The notes beneath the pieces are model-generated. The model had not been told where the DNA came from. It did not search any database and was given only the letters and a program-made list of their open reading frames with translations. Both the position numbers and the translations under genes were made by a program. 64,000 nucleotides of DNA from contig NC_080563.1 in assembly GCF_030253575.1 (NCBI RefSeq), forward strand, positions 16,263,001 through 16,327,000. Direction: 5' to 3'. This document shows, in pieces, positions 1 through 11,249 of the stretch. Position 1 is the stretch's first letter. Every line of letters starts with the position of its first letter. This DNA comes from Rhododendron vialii (Eukaryota; Streptophyta; Magnoliopsida; Ericales; Ericaceae).

Positions 1-1234
1 TTTTTCTGGGAACCAATTTCCCACACAACTTTCTCGACAACTGAACGGAGCCAAAATGTTTATAACTATTATTACTTGTATTATACACATTCAGATTTTA
101 CAAAAATCATATATTTAAAATCTACTTGTACATATCTACTGAATGAGATATATGTTGAATATGAAATTATTTAAAACTAAAGTTTAAATTTTTCAATGTA
201 GATTTATATTGTTGTGACTGAATTTTAGGGGAGTGATTTCACACTCTTCTTTTTGATATTCAAACTCTTTTTAGTTTTGAAAGCATATGTATTTTTTTTG
301 CCAAAAGACAAAAAAAATTTGGCAAAAAAAAGAAGTGTAGATAGAAAAAAAAAGTGTGAAAATCATTTGTCAAGTTTTATACTCTAAATTTTGCATGTTT
401 CAATTGCTAATTGTTTATTTATAAAAAGTAAAGATAATTTTTTTTGTCTTTATTCACAAAAAATTGCTTTTATTAGTTTTGCATCAATTTTTGTGACTTA
501 TTGATTCATCTAGACAAGCGGAATTGAAAAGAAAAAATATGATTGAAACTCATAATGTTTTGAATAAAGACAAAAACAAGTAAAAAAAACGTCTTTTTTA
601 CACAGAGTTGAGACTTTGAGTTGATCACTTATGACACGAACACATGTACAACACAACCCGCCAACTCAATGAATAAAAGGGATAAATACAGGTTAGACTC
701 ACATAACTTAACAAGAACTCATATAACTATTTAACTTTTCGCGTCGACCCGTTAACATAAAATGACTCGACTAGAATACAACTCTCAATAATTAGCTTGT
801 CGAGACAAACTAATAATTCACAAACTTTTACACAAAAATAAAATAAAAAATTACAAAACTAACAAATATGAAAAAATTTAAATAAAGACAAAACAAAATG
901 TCAAGTAGATTTTTTTTAAAGGAAACTGACTTGTTTGTTTTGGATTTTGAATGAGGCTTGAGTGGAGAGAAATAGATACAAAAATGTATTGGGAACCGAC
1001 GAGTTTTAAAGCCCAAAAAGAAAAAAGAAAAAAAGGATAAAGACATGTCAATCAAAAGAAAAAGTAAAGACATGCCAATAAAAAAAATAAAAAAAGAAGA
1101 AGGTGGTAAAAATTGTATCGTAAGTGGGAAAGGTCACCCATTGTTTGAGGGCAAAGTTATAAAAATACACTGGTAAGCATGTGATCAATCCTTTCTTCCT
1201 TGATTGGGAACTGAGAAGTTCATGTCGAGTACTG
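1..1234. other. AT-rich intergenic spacer
   Basis: No gene is supported here. The stretch is AT-rich with many A and T runs and no ORF resembling a known family. It contains a degenerate inverted-repeat element at about 441-895, listed separately. Confidence 0.6.
441..895. mobile_element. Degenerate foldback element
   Basis: The left arm (about 444-515, TTTGTCTTTATTCAC, then TTAGTTTTGCA and TAGACAAG) is mirrored by the right arm (about 797-890, CTTGTCGAGACAAA, then AAAACTAACAAAT and AAATAAAGAC). The same arm sequences flank the larger foldback at 57.4-58.2 kb, so these are two copies of one family. No target duplication was recognised. Confidence 0.45.
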
Positions 1235-1627
1235 CTATGGGTACCGACGGTACCCATAGGGAAAATGCACCGACGGCCACCGGACGGCCGTCTCCGGTCA
1301 CCGGATGGCCGATCCGAGCCGTCCAAAAATTTTAAAAAATAAAACCGAGGGGCCTTACGCGAGAATCAATGGCATCCGAGGTGTGTAGGGTACTTGATCC
1401 GAGCACCCATTTTTTGTGTATATTTGTATATACGTGTATATACACAAAAAAGGGGTACTCGGATCAAGTACCCTACACACCTCGGATGCCATTGATTCTC
1501 GCGCCGGGCCCCTCGGTTTTATTTTTTAAAATTTTTGGACGGCTCGGATCTGCCGTCCGGTGACCGGAGACGGCCGTCCGGTGGCCGTCGGTGCATTTTC
1601 CCTATGGGTACCGTCGGTACCAATAGG
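1235..1627. mobile_element. Foldback MITE, near-perfect hairpin
   Basis: Two arms of about 190 bp form a nearly perfect inverted repeat around a short TA-rich loop near 1430-1445. The tips contain GGTACCGACGGTACCCATAG. The arms carry GATCCGAGCCGTCC, then GCGAGAATCAATGG, then TACTTGATCCGAG. Close relatives lie at 53300-53608 and 16094-16434. It is far more GC-rich than its surroundings and codes for nothing. The short ORFs across it arise from the arms. Confidence 0.85.
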
Positions 1628-2156
1628 ATTTCTGGTTCATGTCCTTGGATGGTTTGAAAAAGTAAAAAGAACCGATAGATAGTGGCGCTTGTTAGTCGGA
1701 TCGTTCATAATTTAATTTGCAAACTACTAATTGCCCCCCCGGTGTCAGGCCCCCCCCCACTGACACTGCCCTCCTTTCCACTTTTACCCTCTCTCTCTCC
1801 CTCCGTTCCTCCCTCCGTCCCAGCACTCTCATCTCCTCTCATATTTGATTTATCTGTTATAAAATTTTAAATACTAATAATTTATTTTTCACGTATTTTT
1901 TTAATAAATTTATATTTTTAAAATCTACTCAACGAAATCTATCAAACAAGCCTAATATTGATGGTAAAATAATTATAAAACGAAAAAATTATATTTTTTA
2001 CGTAATTTAAACTATCTAAAGAGGTTGAAAAATATGTTCCAAATTTCAATCCGTTTTTACGTAGTTTAATTATGACCATTTAGGATAAAATGAGCAGAAA
2101 ACTGAAATCTTTCCACCGGTTTAAACAGATTGAAATTTGGAACACTTAATTTTTTT

Positions 2157-3665
2157 AACATTTTTAGACGGTTTATATATTAAAAAAATAGTTAAAAAAT
2201 TAAGTGTTCCAAATTTAAATCCGCTTGAACCGGTAGAAAGATTTTAGTTTCCTGATCATTTTATCCTAAATGGCCATAATTAAATTTTGACTCTAGAACT
2301 CTCATTGATAAGCCCTAAGAGATATTTGATTCTAAAAGGTCAAAATTTCATTATGACCATTTAAGATAAAATGAAAAAAAAAACAAGATCTTTCCACCGA
2401 TTGAACCGGATTGAAAATCGGAACACTAAAATAATTTTAAATAAATAAAAAAGAAAAAAAATACAGAGTATAAATATTATTAATTAAATAAAAAAATAAC
2501 AAATTAATTGCAACGGTTGAAAAGTTGGACAGTTGGACGTTGTTAACATTTTTATACAGTTTATATATTAAAAAATAGTTAAAAAATTAAGTATTCCAAA
2601 TTTAAATCCGCTTGAACCGGTAGAAAGATTTTAGTTTCCTGATCATTTTATCCTAAATGGCCATAATTAAATTTTGACTCTAGGACTCTCGTTGATAAGC
2701 CCTAAGAGATATTTGATTCTAAAAGGTCAAAATTTCATTATGACCATTTAAGATAAAATGAAAAAAAAAACAAGATCTTTCCATCGATTGAACCGGATTG
2801 AAAATCGGAACACTAAAATAATTTTAAATAAATAAAAAAGAAAAAAGATACATAGTATAAATATTATTAATTAAATAAAAAAATAACAAATTAATTGCAA
2901 CGGTTGAAAGTTGTACGTTATTAACATTTTTATACAGTTTATATATTAAAAACTAGTTAAAAAATTAAGTGTTCCAAATTTAAATCCGCTTGAACCGGTA
3001 GAAAGATTTTAGTTTCCTGATCATTTTATCCTAAATGGCCATAATTAAATTTTGACTCTAGGACTCTCGTTGATAAGAGATATTTGATTCTAAAAGGTCA
3101 AAATTTCATTATGACCATTTAAGATAAAATGAAAAAAAAAACAAGATCTTTCCATCGATTGAACCGGATTGAAAATCGGAACACTAAAATAATTTTAAAT
3201 AAATAAAAAAAAAAGATACATAGTATAAATATTATTAATTAAATAAATAAATAATAAATTAATTGCAACGGTTGAAAGTTGTACGTTATTAACATTTTTA
3301 TACAGTTTATATATTAAAAAAATAGTTAAAAATTTAAGTGTTCCAAATTTAAATCCGCTTGAACTGGTAGAAAGATTTTAGTTTCCTGATCATTTTATCC
3401 TAAATGGCCATAATTAAATTTTGACTTTACGACTCTCGTTGATAAGCCCTAAGAGATATTTGATTCTAAAAGGTCAAAATTTCATTATGACCATTTAAGA
3501 TAAAATGAAAAAAAAAAACAAGATCTTTCCACCGATTGAACCGGATTGAAAATCGGAACACTAAAATAATTTTAAATAAATAAAAAAGAAAACAGATACA
3601 TAGTATAAATATTATTAATTAAATAAAAAAATAACAAATTAATTGCAACGGTTGAAAGTTGAAAG
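2157..3665. repeat. Four tandem 370-390 bp repeats inside the MULE
   Basis: The phrase AACATTTTTAKACRGTTTAT recurs at about 2157, 2544, 2923 and 3291, giving periods of 387, 379 and 368 bp. Each unit holds an internal near-palindrome: ATCATTTTATCCTAAATGG is mirrored by CCATTTAAGATAAAATGA about 90 bp later, with GGTCAAAATTT and its complement alongside. A similar palindrome sits near the other transposon end (7130-7280). Arrays like this inside element ends often bind transposase; that role is inference here. Confidence 0.8.
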
Positions 3666-3938
3666 TTGGAAGTTGCTATTGGTCAAAGTTGCAAGAGTTG
3701 GCAGTCTGAAGTTGTACAAAAATTAATTGAGGTTCTAAAGTCCTTCTGAAGTTGGTAAAAATTAATTGTACGATTGGTTGAAAAGCCCGTTGTAAATTCG
3801 ACAGTAGCGCCTATATAATCAGTTCTACATATTTACTTGTGTATGTCTTGACCTATATATTCACACTTACTCTCATTCACCACATTCTTAAAATTTTCTC
3901 AACTTTCATTTCATTTTCGTAATTCATAGAAGAACATT

Positions 3939-6735
3939 ATGGATCAGTGCAATTTTTCATTTTCGGATAGTTGGTCAGTTGGAAACAATATTATGAATGA
4001 TGTTTCGTGTGGGGAGAGCAGCTTCTACGTTGGGCGAGATTACACAGCCGAATTTACGACTGACCAGGTTAGTTAGTACGTATTAGTTGTTATTATACAT
4101 ATTTGTTACTTATTTTGAAAGTAGGCTGCATAATGTTTTGTTTATACGTATTCATTTTTTTTTGTTATAGATATTTGAAACTAGAGCTGTGATGGTAGAT
4201 TGGGTGCGAAGAGTTGGAAAGGAAAATGGTTTTGTGATTGTTATAAGTAAATCTGCTAGTATAAAGGGCAACAAGATGCCGAAATGCATTTTTATTTGTG
4301 AAAGGGGAGGATTGTACAGACCGTCACCGGAAGGGCATTCAATGCAAAGGATTACTGGAACTAAAAAATGTGATTGCCCGTTTAAGCTGCGAGGTGTACC
4401 ACAACCTCCAGACGGTGTCATGTGGAGTTTGAAGGTTGTTAAAGGTTTTCATAACCATGAACCAGCTGAAAGTTTTGAGGGACATGAGTACCCGTCAAGG
4501 TTAACCCCAATCCAGCAGCAATTAGTTCGTGACATGTCTAGCAGTACCGCGCCTCGAGAAATTCTTAATTTCCTGAGACAACAAGACTCGTCAATTAGTA
4601 CAGGAATCAGGAGTATTTACAATGTGAAGGCACAATATAAGAAAGAACAACTAGGGGGTCTATCTCCTATTGGGTACGTCTTGAATGAATTAAAGGAGAA
4701 AAATTACATTTACGACTATCATACAAATGAACACACCAACGAAATCACAGATATTCTTTGGGTTCATCCTAGAAGCCTAGAGCTATCTGTCAATTTTCCG
4801 TCCGTGTTGATTATTGATGCGACATACAAGAGTAATGAGTATCGGATTCCACTCTTGGAAGTTGTGGGTATCACATCCACAATGAAAACTTACTCTCTTA
4901 TGTTTGCATATTTGAATAATGAGACAAAAGAACGACTGATATGGGCATTGGATACTTTAAAGAGATGGATGATTGGAAAAGGGGCAGCGTTGCCATCGGT
5001 GGTTGTTTCAGATAGGGATCTGGCACTTCATGGCGCCATTGAAATATGTTTTCCCTTCGCACAACACATTCTTTGTATTTGGCACATAAATCAGTGTGTA
5101 ATAAAGAAGTGCAACCCTATGCTTGGTACGAGGTGGGACGAATTTTCAGAGGCATGGCAGTTGCTTATTCATTCATCGACACCGATGTCTTTGCAACAGA
5201 GGTGGAATGCCATGTGCGAAAAGTTTGAGCAATACTCTAATGCCATGCAATACCTTTGGGACACATGGTTAGGTCCTTACAAAGAGCGATTTGTTGCAGC
5301 ATATATAAACCAATTTATGCACCTTGGGAGCAATTCAAGCCAAAGGTAACTTTCCTATAGTCATTGTACATTTTACTGTCTTGCACTAAATAATACTTTA
5401 TATAACTTTCTTATTTAACATAGTATATTATTAAATTGTAGGGCAGAGTCTGCGCATACGAGGCTCAAACGATATTTGGGAGATACTATGTCCTCGCTTC
5501 AAACATCTTTTCAGAAAATATAAAAGATGTTGACCAGTCAATTCGGGGATATTCAGGGATCATTCCAAAAATCTCTCAACATTCCACGACACATACATCT
5601 ACATGAAGGCATTTATAGTGAAATCAGAGGCTGCATTTCATTACAGGCAATGAATTTGATCCATAAGCAGGCACAATGCACTGAAAACGAAGCCGGCCTT
5701 TGCTTTTGTAAGATCAAAAGGACACACGGATTGCCATACTTTCACGATATTGCACTTTATCGTTCTATGGATAGACCAATTCCGCAAAGCTCTATCCACC
5801 CTCACTGGAGTACATTGTCCATGCACGCCCAGAGGCATACTCATGAAGGAGCACGATCCGACAGGGCAGCTCAGCTTATTGAAAGATTAAATGAAATGGA
5901 TTCCGACAGTCGAGAGTCTATGATAGACAAGTTTCTTGATATGGCGGATCCATCTCGTTGCACAGTTCGACCTTCAGCATACAACACAGAACACAGGGGT
6001 CGACCTACAGGCAGGGATGAGCAGAATAGAGGTCGTATACCTTCCTTCATAGTATCCCCTTCAGAATCTCGAGACTCACGTATTCCAACATCACAAGAGA
6101 GCAATAGGAGGGATCACCTCGTTCAGAAATTTCCTCAGCAGTATCAGCGTTATATTTCCCACTGTGTTGACGTTCGAGCTGATGGTCATTGTGGCTTTAG
6201 GGCGATAGTCGCGCAACTCTATGGTTCTGAAGATGAATGGGCTCAAGTACGACAGGACCTTATCCAAGAGATTGAACAAAATAGGGTCATGTACGATCAG
6301 GTTTATCCAGAACGTAATTATGTATCACAGGTGCTACAAAGACTTCGTTGCTTCCAGCCATCGGCACCAGAGGATCATTGGATGGATTCTATATCATTGG
6401 GATTTGTCATCGCATCAACGTACAACGTTGTACTACATACATTCGATATGATTGCTTCGAGTTGTTTCACTCACTTGCCGTTGAGCTCCCATCCAGTTCC
6501 ATTAGAAGCGCGCACACATATAGCTATTGGCCGTGTTAATGGCAATCACTTCGTGCAAGTTTCCCTATACCGTCATTACCCTGTACCACCCATCATCATA
6601 TGGTGGAGGCCAAATGCATCAAATGAAGCACAAGGATGGGCTCATCCTTATGAAACACGTCTCCAATTGTGGTACGAAGTGATGCAGATAGATCCGCCGG
6701 GACGACAACCACAATTTGGCGGAAATATTGATTAA
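3939..6735 (+). pseudogene. MULE transposase fused to OTU cysteine protease, one nonsense codon
   Basis: I rebuild three exons: 3939-4067, 4171-5345 and 5442-6735, joined by GT-AG introns, 866 codons in one frame. The start ATG lies about 120 bp after a TATA box (CCTATATAATC, near 3812). Order of domains: FAR1-type zinc domain (KKCDCPFKL...FHNH); MULE DDE domain with first Asp in LIIDATYKSN, second in VVSDRDLALHGAIE, CIWHIN, and the acidic residue in AESAHTRLK; a SWIM-like motif (CFCKIKRTHGLPYFH) in which the usual third Cys is Tyr; then an OTU protease domain with DGHCGFRA and GNHFVQV, so Asp, Cys and His are kept. An in-frame TAA at 5521-5523 cuts the protein between the DDE and SWIM parts, while the frame continues cleanly on both sides. 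OTU-bearing MULEs are known in plants. The OTU half has its own ATG at 5527. Confidence 0.88.
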
Positions 6736-7646
6736 ATTTGTGCATTTATTTATGTTCATGTATTGATTCTATATACTTAATTATAATTAAATGAATTTTG
6801 ATTTCAGTTTACATTATTGATTGTTCAGAGAAATATAAAGTAAATTTAAGTGAATACAACATACATAATTTATTTAAAAACTCAAATCTAGAAGTTTCAA
6901 AAAATGAATGACAAAAAAAAGAAGATAATATATTGGACCCAAAAAAATTATTTAATATTTCATGTTCAATATTAGATTTGTTTGATAGATTTCGTTGAGT
7001 AGATTTCAAATACATAAAATTTATTTACAAAAAAATTTGATTTCAACATTTTCAGACAGTTTATATATTAAAAAATATGATTAAAAAATTAAGTGTTCCA
7101 AATTTCAATCCGTTTGAATAGATGAAAATATATTATTATTCTGATCATTTTATCCTAAATGGTCATAATTATATTTTGACTTTAGGGCTCTCGTTTTTTA
7201 ACCCTAAGAGATATTTAATCAACAAGAGCACCATATTCAAAATTTAATTATGACCATTTAGGATAAAATAATAAGAAAACTAAAACTTTTTCACTGGTTC
7301 AAACGGATTGAAATTTGGAACACTTAATTTTTCAAACTTTTGATACATTTTAAACTACCACAAAAATATAATTTTTCTGTTTTACATTATTTCACTATCG
7401 ATATTAGGCTCGTTTGATAGGTTTCGTTGAGTAGATTTCAAAAATATATAATTTATTTTTAAAAAACAGGTAAAAAAATTATTAGCATAAAAAAATAAAA
7501 TAAGAGTGAGAGAATACGGAAAGAGAGAAAGAAAGAAAGAAAGCATGGGTAAAACGGGAAAATTCCCTGGATCGGTGTCAGACCCCCCGACACGGGGGGC
7601 AATTAACAGCTCTCATTAATTTTGAATTATAATTAAAAAGGAAAAT

Positions 7647-7759
7647 TATCAAAATCACCCCAAAGTTTTTGCGAATTATAGATTGTTTCCTCACATGTAA
7701 TTTCCTCAAGAGTTTGGAGCATTACACAATCTTAAGAAACCTTTGGGGTGATTTTGATA
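7647..7759. repeat. Short inverted repeat just upstream of DRT102
   Basis: TATCAAAATCACCCCAAAG (7647-7665) is exactly reversed and complemented at 7741-7759, about 105 bp before the DRT102 start codon. A second inner pair, AGATTGT and ACAATCT, makes a longer imperfect hairpin. It could be a tiny MITE or a leader hairpin. No function is shown. Confidence 0.75.
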
Positions 7760-7865
7760 GACCATCCATAAAAAAGGAAGAAGAAGATATCTCAAGAGCT
7801 GGAGATGCTGTGACAGGCTTCAAACACTCTCTGAGCTCCACCGATTGACCAAAATCACCTCTCCA

Positions 7866-8810
7866 ATGGCGCAAAACACCACCGGCCGCCTCAAAATCGT
7901 AGCCGGAGCAGACTCCTTCGGCGGCTCCCTCAAAGATTCCCTCGTAAACCACCTCCGCTCCCTCAACATCGACGTCGAAGACCTCGGTACCTCCGACAAG
8001 TACTACTCCGTCGGCGAAGAAATCGGCCGCCGTGTCTCCACCACCAACTCCTCCGACACCGAGACCGAGACCAGGGGCCTCGTCGCTTGCGGTACAGGCG
8101 TCGGCGTCTCCATCTTCGCCAACAAGTTCCCCGGCGTCTACGCCGCCACCTGCCTCACCCCCGGCGACGCCCTGAACAGCCGATCCATCAACAACTCCAA
8201 CGTCCTCGCCGTCTCCGGCATGTCCACCTCACCTGAGTCCGCCGTCGAAATCCTCGACACTTGGCTCAACACCCCCTTTAAATCCCCTTGCCCCGCCTCC
8301 GATTCCAAGCCCTGGCCCACCGAAATCGACTCCTTCCTCGAAAATTCGGTCTCCGAAATGTTGAAAATAGGAGAAGGTGGACCGGAGCCGAACAACAAAG
8401 ACACCTCCTCCTCCTGCGCCATTTGTTGGCTGAACAGCCGTAACAAGGATAAACCCGAGGGGGATTTCACTCCGATTGAGATGATGCGAGGCGGGTCGAT
8501 GAAGATATTGAGGGAGACGCCGACGTCGGCCGTGGTGAGGTTCGAGAGCGGGAGCGTGGAGCCGGCGCACCACCACACGTTCGGGCACGATCTGGTGGTG
8601 ATGAAGGGGAAGAAGAAGGTGTGGAACTTGAGTAAGATGGAGGAGTACGATTTGGGCGTGGGGGATTACTTGTTTACGCCGGCGGGAGATGTGCACAGAG
8701 TGAAGTACTGGGAGGACACTGAGTTTTTCATCAAGTGGGATGGGCATTGGGATGTTTTCATGGATGAGGACCTTGATGCTGCCAATGCTGCCATTGGTAA
8801 GGAAATTTAG
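7866..8810 (+). CDS. DRT102-like RpiB/LacA-LacB sugar-phosphate isomerase plus cupin protein
   Basis: An uninterrupted 314-residue frame without introns. I start at the ATG at 7866 (MAQNTTGRLKIV); the frame opens seven codons earlier only on a TTG. Residues about 8-150 form an RpiB/LacA/LacB domain: GADSFGGSLKDSLVNHL, then the phosphate-binding loop CGTGVGVSIFANKFPGV, then NNSNVLAVSG. Residues about 205-300 form a cupin: EPAHHHTFGHD, DYLFTPAGDVHRVKYW and a closing WDGHWDVF. This pairing defines plant DRT102, found in Arabidopsis by partial complementation of DNA-repair-deficient bacteria. RpiB relatives interconvert ribose-5-phosphate and ribulose-5-phosphate, but the plant substrate is not settled. 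No clear transit peptide is visible. The gene is strikingly GC-rich against AT-rich flanks. Confidence 0.93.
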   Translation: MAQNTTGRLKIVAGADSFGGSLKDSLVNHLRSLNIDVEDLGTSDKYYSVGEEIGRRVSTTNSSDTETETRGLVACGTGVGVSIFANKFPGVYAATCLTPGDALNSRSINNSNVLAVSGMSTSPESAVEILDTWLNTPFKSPCPASDSKPWPTEIDSFLENSVSEMLKIGEGGPEPNNKDTSSSCAICWLNSRNKDKPEGDFTPIEMMRGGSMKILRETPTSAVVRFESGSVEPAHHHTFGHDLVVMKGKKKVWNLSKMEEYDLGVGDYLFTPAGDVHRVKYWEDTEFFIKWDGHWDVFMDEDLDAANAAIGKEI

Positions 8811-8834
8811 TCGGTTTGCGGGCGTTTATCCGAA

Positions 8835-8990
8835 TATGTGTTTGGAACCATTTGATGCACGTAGATTTACGCGCGATATCCCCCTGTATCGGACAGTTTG
8901 CGGGGGTTGATGTGAATTATGAATATGAGTTTGGAACCATTTGATGCACGTAGATTTACGCATGATATCCGCGTGTATCAGACAGTTACT
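8835..8990 (+). repeat. Tandem duplication in the DRT102 3' region
   Basis: A segment beginning TTTGGAACCATTTGATGCAC and including GTAGATTTACG and CAGACAGTT (or CGGACAGTT) occurs twice, at about 8839-8903 and 8928-8990, with about ten differences. It follows the stop codon directly and probably lies in the 3' UTR. Confidence 0.8.
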
Positions 8991-9167
8991 AACGCAATAT
9001 GTGCTCTATCGTTATGTAGCATTGCCGGTGTCTGCTTGGGTGAAAAACCAAGGGGTATGTATGGTTGTTTTTGGTTTTGATTGTTGCGTCGTTAACCCTG
9101 TCATTGGGTTAAAGTTCAACTAGGTGAGGGTACGTTGTGCTATCTTATCTCCATCATGTTATGCTGT

Positions 9168-9173
9168 AATAAA
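9168..9173 (+). terminator. Possible DRT102 polyadenylation signal
   Basis: AATAAA lies about 360 bp after the DRT102 stop, with T-rich DNA downstream. Plant signals are loose, so this is only the best match in the interval. Confidence 0.4.
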
Positions 9174-9640
9174 AGTGCTTGTGTTTACTTCTTGCAAGTA
9201 CTAGTTAGTGAACTAGTAATAACTCTTGAAATTTGTTAAGCTGTAGAGAGAGGAGTAAAATGGTTGCTTATCTTTTCCTGATCATCCCAAAGTTGTTGAT
9301 GGATTGGACTGCCATTGAACTAGAATGTATTTTTTCTTGAGAAAACAATTCGCATCCGTAGCTAGATATGCTTATTTGCCAGCAAATTAGTCACTTGGGA
9401 CTAGCTCATCTGGTGAGAACTAAACTTCTCTTAAAGGGCACATGAAGTTGTAGTAGGATTTTGCTCGGGTCTGGGTCAGGTCGCGACTCTCGGGCTCGCA
9501 GGTGTTACTGCTTAAAATGCTACGCGAGCAAATTAAATCTAACTGAACATTTAGTGAAGAAAACATTGTCATAAGTCAGAATTGAAATATAAACGATGCT
9601 GCACAGAGATCGAAATGCACAAATTTAAGTTATGCGAGAA
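9174..9640. other. Intergenic spacer after DRT102
   Basis: No gene recognised. A tRNA-like phrase near 9400 (GGGACTAGCTCATCTGGTGA) resembles an A box, but there is no convincing B box, so I do not call a SINE. Confidence 0.4.
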
Positions 9641-9814
9641 ATGCAGTCCTCGCAATTTCGGTGTTTCTGTGTTGAACTCGTTGGGAATTTTCTTTTTCTC
9701 ACATTATCCTTGCTATGAGTAAACTATCTTTGATTGTAGCTTCCACAAGGAGTCTCCCTCCATTGGTACCAAAGTACCAACTGGCAAAAGTGGAAATCGC
9801 AACATATATACGCA

Positions 9815-9935
9815 GGTTCACGAAGAACCAACAATTCTGCCCCCTACTCATGATGCCCACTACTACTAGTGGGAAGGTTCACGAAGAATCAACAATTCTG
9901 CCCACTACTCATGATGCCCACTACTACTAGTGGGA
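9815..9935 (+). repeat. 61-bp tandem duplication
   Basis: A unit starting GGTTCACGAAGAA and ending CTACTACTAGTGGGA occurs at 9815-9875 and again at 9876-9935 with very few differences. No coding content is apparent. Confidence 0.9.
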
Positions 9936-9982
9936 TAGAGTAACGAAACATAAGGTAAAACAGAATGAAGCGAAAGAACATA

Positions 9983-10213
9983 CTTCCTCCGTTCCTTATT
10001 TAAAGTTCAGTATTTTATTTTGAGCTGTCCCTTAATAAGTGTCTACTTAGTGGATAAAAGTTGGTGCATTGTCTATTTTGTTCTTAAAAGTATATTCCAT
10101 TTTAAAAAGTTAATAAGTAAAAATGTAATGATGATGGGTGAGTAGAGAAAATGAAGAAAAAAGTTGATGTGGAGTTACGAAGCAAGACACTTAAAAAGAA
10201 ATGGAGGGAGTGG
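9983..10213. mobile_element. Stowaway-type MITE
   Basis: Terminal sequences CTTCCTCCGTTCC and GGAGGGAG form the typical Stowaway inverted repeat, flanked by TA on both sides, the Tc1/mariner target duplication. The interior closely matches the two Stowaway copies at 49.1 and 49.6 kb (GTCCCTTAATAAGTG, AGTTGGTG, GTAATGATGATGGGT). It lies within copy 1 of the segmental duplication and was not seen in copy 2. Confidence 0.85.
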
Positions 10214-10323
10214 TAATTATTTCCCCTTATCAGGTTAGATTCCGAGCAGAAAATAGCTTTGTCAATTATAGAACCAAGACTTCCAAGAAAAATAAACAAA
10301 TCCATATCCAATTGCAAATCATT

Positions 10324-10341
10324 TGGGGGGGGGGGGGGGGG
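10324..10341. repeat. Poly-G tract
   Basis: An uninterrupted run of about 18 G in otherwise AT-rich DNA. Short homopolymers of this kind are unstable and error-prone, so the length is uncertain. Confidence 0.8.
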
Positions 10342-10689
10342 TTGGCGTGGGAGGGGAAGGGAGTAAAATGTGAATAATTTTAATCCACGTAGGCAACCCA
10401 TTCGACGACCGCGCTTCTTAGAAAAGCCTGGTTCGATTAACGAAATCATTGACAAATCGCAAATGAAAGGGAAGTTATCGAACGGCACGCTGTCATTGTG
10501 AAATGCATCAGCTCAACTAGTTTACTAGCAACCTAAACCAAAAGGAGCGGACCTGAAATGAAATTTCAAATGCCTTTTGCACACAACTTCATGTCAATAC
10601 AATCCCATGCAAAGCAGTAACAAATTCTTCTCTTGATACAACGGACCATGAGAACACGGAAGTAATTAAGTAAACCAGTACCAGCGTCC

Positions 10690-10960
10690 GCCTCGGACCA
10701 AGTTCCTCATCCATTGTCCAGTGTGGTCCGGACCATTGTGGGTCCATCCCAAAGTTACAAACAGAGATCGAATTGTCCATATTGTAGATATTGCAAAGAA
10801 GTATGTCCTTGCAAAAAATTAGCTTGATGATAGTTGCGTCAACATGTCGTACTTGTGGGGAACAAAATGAGCTGTAAAAGTTTAGACGGTTCCTTTTGTC
10901 TCCAATAAACGTGGACAGTTAACACAACTATCGGTGTCTGATGGTTCATTACTATAAAGT
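10690..10960. mobile_element. Left part of a foldback MITE (truncated copy)
   Basis: It matches the left arm and centre of the element at 35945-36415: GTCCAGTGTGGTCC, then GATATTGCAAAGAAGTA, then TTAGCTTGATGATAG and AACACAACTATCGGTGTCTG. The right arm is missing. A short directly repeated GGTTCATTACTATAAAGT follows at 10943-10980. Confidence 0.6.
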
Positions 10961-11249
10961 GGATGGTTCATTACTATAAAGTATGCCCAATTCAACCTTC
11001 ATCTATGGGGGCATATCTAATCTTTACCGCATAAAAATACTTCCTTACTCTACTATTATTACGTCTATTTATTGTCAACCTATAAAGGCCTTCACTTCTA
11101 GGTTTTCATAAAAGAAAATTGATAGTGCCACTTCAATATTATGGAATCCCAAGCTATGAAGCAAGCAGCCAAGCACGCGTGAACGAAAGTTAATTATGAT
11201 TCTCTTGAATTTAAAAAGGAGCCAGAACGAAAATTTTATGTTAAATTCA

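Larger units (their letters stand above)
1728..7605 (+). mobile_element. Mutator-like transposon (MULE) with transposase-OTU gene
   Basis: Both ends carry matching terminal inverted repeats: TAATTGCCCCCC plus a GTGTC(A/G)G-rich block and CTGACAC, followed inward by pyrimidine-rich subterminal DNA ending near CTCTCTC...CTCTCA. Between them lies one spliced transposase gene (3939-6735). About 1.5 kb of 370-390 bp tandem repeats precede the gene, and a related palindrome follows it at 7050-7330. Both ends and the full gene are present, so it looks like a formerly autonomous copy of about 5.9 kb. No clear 9-bp target duplication was found, so the exact ends may be off by a few bases. Confidence 0.8.

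Noticed and set aside
1048-1563. Frames across the foldback at 1235
   Set aside because: They follow the inverted-repeat arms and share wording with frames across the related element at 53300, so they come from the repeat rather than a gene.
8138-8747. Long antisense frames over DRT102
   Set aside because: The sense frame has clear domains. GC-rich codon use leaves open frames on the other strand.
9395-9510. A tRNA-derived SINE
   Set aside because: One A-box-like phrase, but no B box at the right distance, no tail and no target duplication.
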